Shown here: positions 57,587-59,170 of the stretch, piece after piece
Numbering within the stretch: position 1 is the first letter of the stretch
Layout of the letters: every line of letters begins with the position of its first letter
Assembly (NCBI RefSeq): GCF_015235415.1
Contig: NZ_JADGLL010000019.1
Span: 1 to 59,170 of the forward strand
Source: Microbacterium paludicola
GTDB taxonomy: Bacteria > Actinomycetota > Actinomycetes > Actinomycetales > Microbacteriaceae
Length of the DNA stretch: 59,170 nt
Reading direction: 5' to 3'
Program-made: the position numbers and the translations under genes
The notes under the pieces: generated by a model
Told to the model about the DNA's origin: nothing
Databases searched by the model: none
What the model saw: only the letters and a program-made list of their open reading frames with translations

Positions 57587-59137
57587 CTACTCGGCGTAGT
57601 GCAGGTCCGCGATGCGCAGGAGCTGGTCGACGTAGCCCGTGTAGCCCTCCAGGGACCTGTTCACGCCGACGGTCGCGTTCTCCGTGAAGAGGTTGATCCA
57701 CGGCGCATCCTCGGCCACGAGGGCCTGCAGCTGGGTCCACTTCGCCTGCGCCTCATCGCCTTCGAGGTACTGCGCCTCATCCATGAGCGCGTCGACCTGC
57801 GGGTTGCTGTAGTGCGCATAGTTCGCCGAGCCCTCGGAGTGGATGAGGAAGCCGAGGTGGTACCGAGGCAGGTTGATGAACGACAGCCACGAGCCGAAGA
57901 TCGACTCGGCGTCCATCCGCTGCTCGGACAGCTGCTGCGAGGTCACGGTGGAGATGTTCATCGTGACGCCGACCTCGGCGAAGGACTCCTGCATGAGAGT
58001 CGCGGCCGTGGAGCCGAGCGTGTTCGAGTTCGCTACGAGAGTCGTGAACTCGAAGCCGTCGGCGTAGCCCGCCTCCTCGAGCAGCTCCTGGGCCTTGTCG
58101 AGGTCATAGTCGTAGGGGTACACGTCGCCGTCGTAGCCGGGCGTGATCGGCGAGAGCGGCGATTTGTCGCGCACACCGTGCCCGAGCAGTGCGCTCTCGA
58201 CGATGTCGTCGTACGGGGTCGCATAGGCGAGCGCCTGTCGGACCCTGACATCGGTGAACGGCTCCGTCGTGTTGTTCATCGTCATCCAGTTCGTGTTGCC
58301 GGCCGGGACTTCGATGACGCTGACGGTGTCGCTCGACGCGAGATCCTCGATGTTCTGGAACGGGATGTTGTAGATGAGCTGGACGTCGTCCTGCTCGAGC
58401 TGCTGGATCTGGGTCGCCATCTCGGGCACGAAGCGGATGGTGACGTTCTCGATCGCTGGTCCTTCGCCGAAGTAGTCGGGGTTCGCGTGCAGCTTCGCCT
58501 CGGTCGCGGGGTCCCACGAATCGAGGATGTACGGACCGGTGCCCGCGGTGTTCGTGTCGAGCCAGGTGTCCTGAGCGGTGACGTCGCCGACGGCCTCCAC
58601 GGTCTCCTGGTCGAGGATCGACATCGAGTACATGCCGATGTAGTCGAGCAGGCCGGGGTTCGCCTCCGTGAGGTTCACGTCGACGGTGTAGTCGTCGATG
58701 ACGACGACGTCCTCGATCTTGCCGAGCTCCCAGAAGGTGGTGCCGATGCCGCGGTCGAGGGAGAACTTCACGTCGGCGGCGGTGAGCGGATTGCCCGACT
58801 GGAAGGTGACGTCGTCACGGAGCGAGAAGGTCCAGGTGAGGCCGTCCTCGGAGGTCGTCCAGGACTCCGCGATCGACGGGTCGTATTCGCCGGCGACCAT
58901 CTGGCCGTCCTCCGCGTGGTACTTCACGAGGGTGTCATAGGTGGCGAGCACGAGGGAGTCGGCGGTGAGGCCGAGCGCCTGTGAGGGGTCGATGGAGACG
59001 CCGCCGTCCTGGAAGGCGATCGTGACCACCGAGGGTGTGGCGGTGCCGGCTTCCGTGCCCGCTGAGGTGCATCCGGCGAGCGCCAGCACGGCCGCCGCGA
59101 ACACGGCGACCGCGGCAGTGCGGAGAGGGGTGTGCAT
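57587..59137 (-). CDS. Peptide ABC transporter substrate-binding lipoprotein (SBP_bac_5), second copy
   Basis: 516 residues from ATG 59137 (AAAGGAACC site). Lipoprotein signal with VLALAGC lipobox (Cys23). Family 5 motifs: AESWTTSEDGLTWTFSLRDD, FQSGNPLTAADVKFSLDR and VRQALAYATPYDDIV. Its close similarity to 48570-50138 supports a common origin. First gene of the minus-strand module in the window. Any permease genes would have to lie elsewhere. Confidence 0.94.
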   Translation of the reverse strand: MHTPLRTAAVAVFAAAVLALAGCTSAGTEAGTATPSVVTIAFQDGGVSIDPSQALGLTADSLVLATYDTLVKYHAEDGQMVAGEYDPSIAESWTTSEDGLTWTFSLRDDVTFQSGNPLTAADVKFSLDRGIGTTFWELGKIEDVVVIDDYTVDVNLTEANPGLLDYIGMYSMSILDQETVEAVGDVTAQDTWLDTNTAGTGPYILDSWDPATEAKLHANPDYFGEGPAIENVTIRFVPEMATQIQQLEQDDVQLIYNIPFQNIEDLASSDTVSVIEVPAGNTNWMTMNNTTEPFTDVRVRQALAYATPYDDIVESALLGHGVRDKSPLSPITPGYDGDVYPYDYDLDKAQELLEEAGYADGFEFTTLVANSNTLGSTAATLMQESFAEVGVTMNISTVTSQQLSEQRMDAESIFGSWLSFINLPRYHLGFLIHSEGSANYAHYSNPQVDALMDEAQYLEGDEAQAKWTQLQALVAEDAPWINLFTENATVGVNRSLEGYTGYVDQLLRIADLHYAE

Positions 59138-59170
59138 TGGCTGGTTCCTTTGCGGGGGTTACTGCAGGGC

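Overview
The window comes from a high-GC Gram-positive actinobacterium, most likely of the Microbacteriaceae (Microbacterium-like). This is inferred from the strong GC bias, frequent GTG/TTG starts, 4-bp ATGA/GTGA gene overlaps, the rpsF-ssb-rpsR-rplI ribosomal cluster, and dispersed GTCGTTGAGCG...GTCGAAACG intergenic elements. No rRNA, tRNA or CRISPR array was seen.

Layout. 51-5188 (minus) is a MoxR / DUF58 / small membrane protein / two VWA / TPR operon, the Bat-type envelope-stress or chaperone-like locus. 5416-7092 is a divergent AlbA_2/Schlafen-type regulator with an inverted-repeat operator. 7329-10527 (plus) carries purA, a beta-propeller protein and a chorismate mutase-type protein. 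10531-12502 (minus) is a GntR-controlled ABC transporter. 12652-14097 is an adenylosuccinate-lyase-superfamily enzyme. 14110-16875 (minus) holds a Rid protein, a small hydrolase and a second two-gene ABC exporter. 16924-19668 (minus) is an ECF42-type sigma operon with two DGPF/YCII proteins and a DUF899 thioredoxin-like protein, preceded by a recognisable ECF promoter. 19840-23448 is a fused ABC exporter with a degenerate second ATPase half. 23573-27224 contains purL and small downstream genes. 27322-28938 is an unknown protein. 29137-31554 is a cystine/polar amino acid ABC importer. 33192-34887 is rpsF-ssb-rpsR-rplI, with an SD-sequestering leader. An alcohol/aldehyde module (GAF regulator, aldehyde dehydrogenase, DUF779) lies between two near-identical terminators, followed by a giant beta-helix/dual-AAA+ protein, before dnaB. 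A DnaA-box cluster precedes dnaB.

43861-59170 is an accessory region. It has a deletion scar joining remnants of a LacI regulator and a PLP-dependent amino-acid deaminase. It then carries two opposed, paralogous catabolic modules, each with an M19 dipeptidase translationally coupled to an NtaA/SnaA/DszA-type flavin monooxygenase and accompanied by a peptide-binding lipoprotein. One module also has a hydantoinase/oxoprolinase-family protein. The other has DppD/DppF ATPases, and dppF is split six codons in by a complete IS481-family element with a TCTAGC target duplication. I infer import and breakdown of modified dipeptides, possibly cysteinyl-glycine S-conjugates: transport, then peptide hydrolysis, then oxidative C-S or C-N cleavage.

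All three substrate-binding lipoprotein genes in the window are immediately followed by long, nearly perfect hairpins without U-tracts. This suggests a shared way of keeping binding protein in excess over the downstream components.
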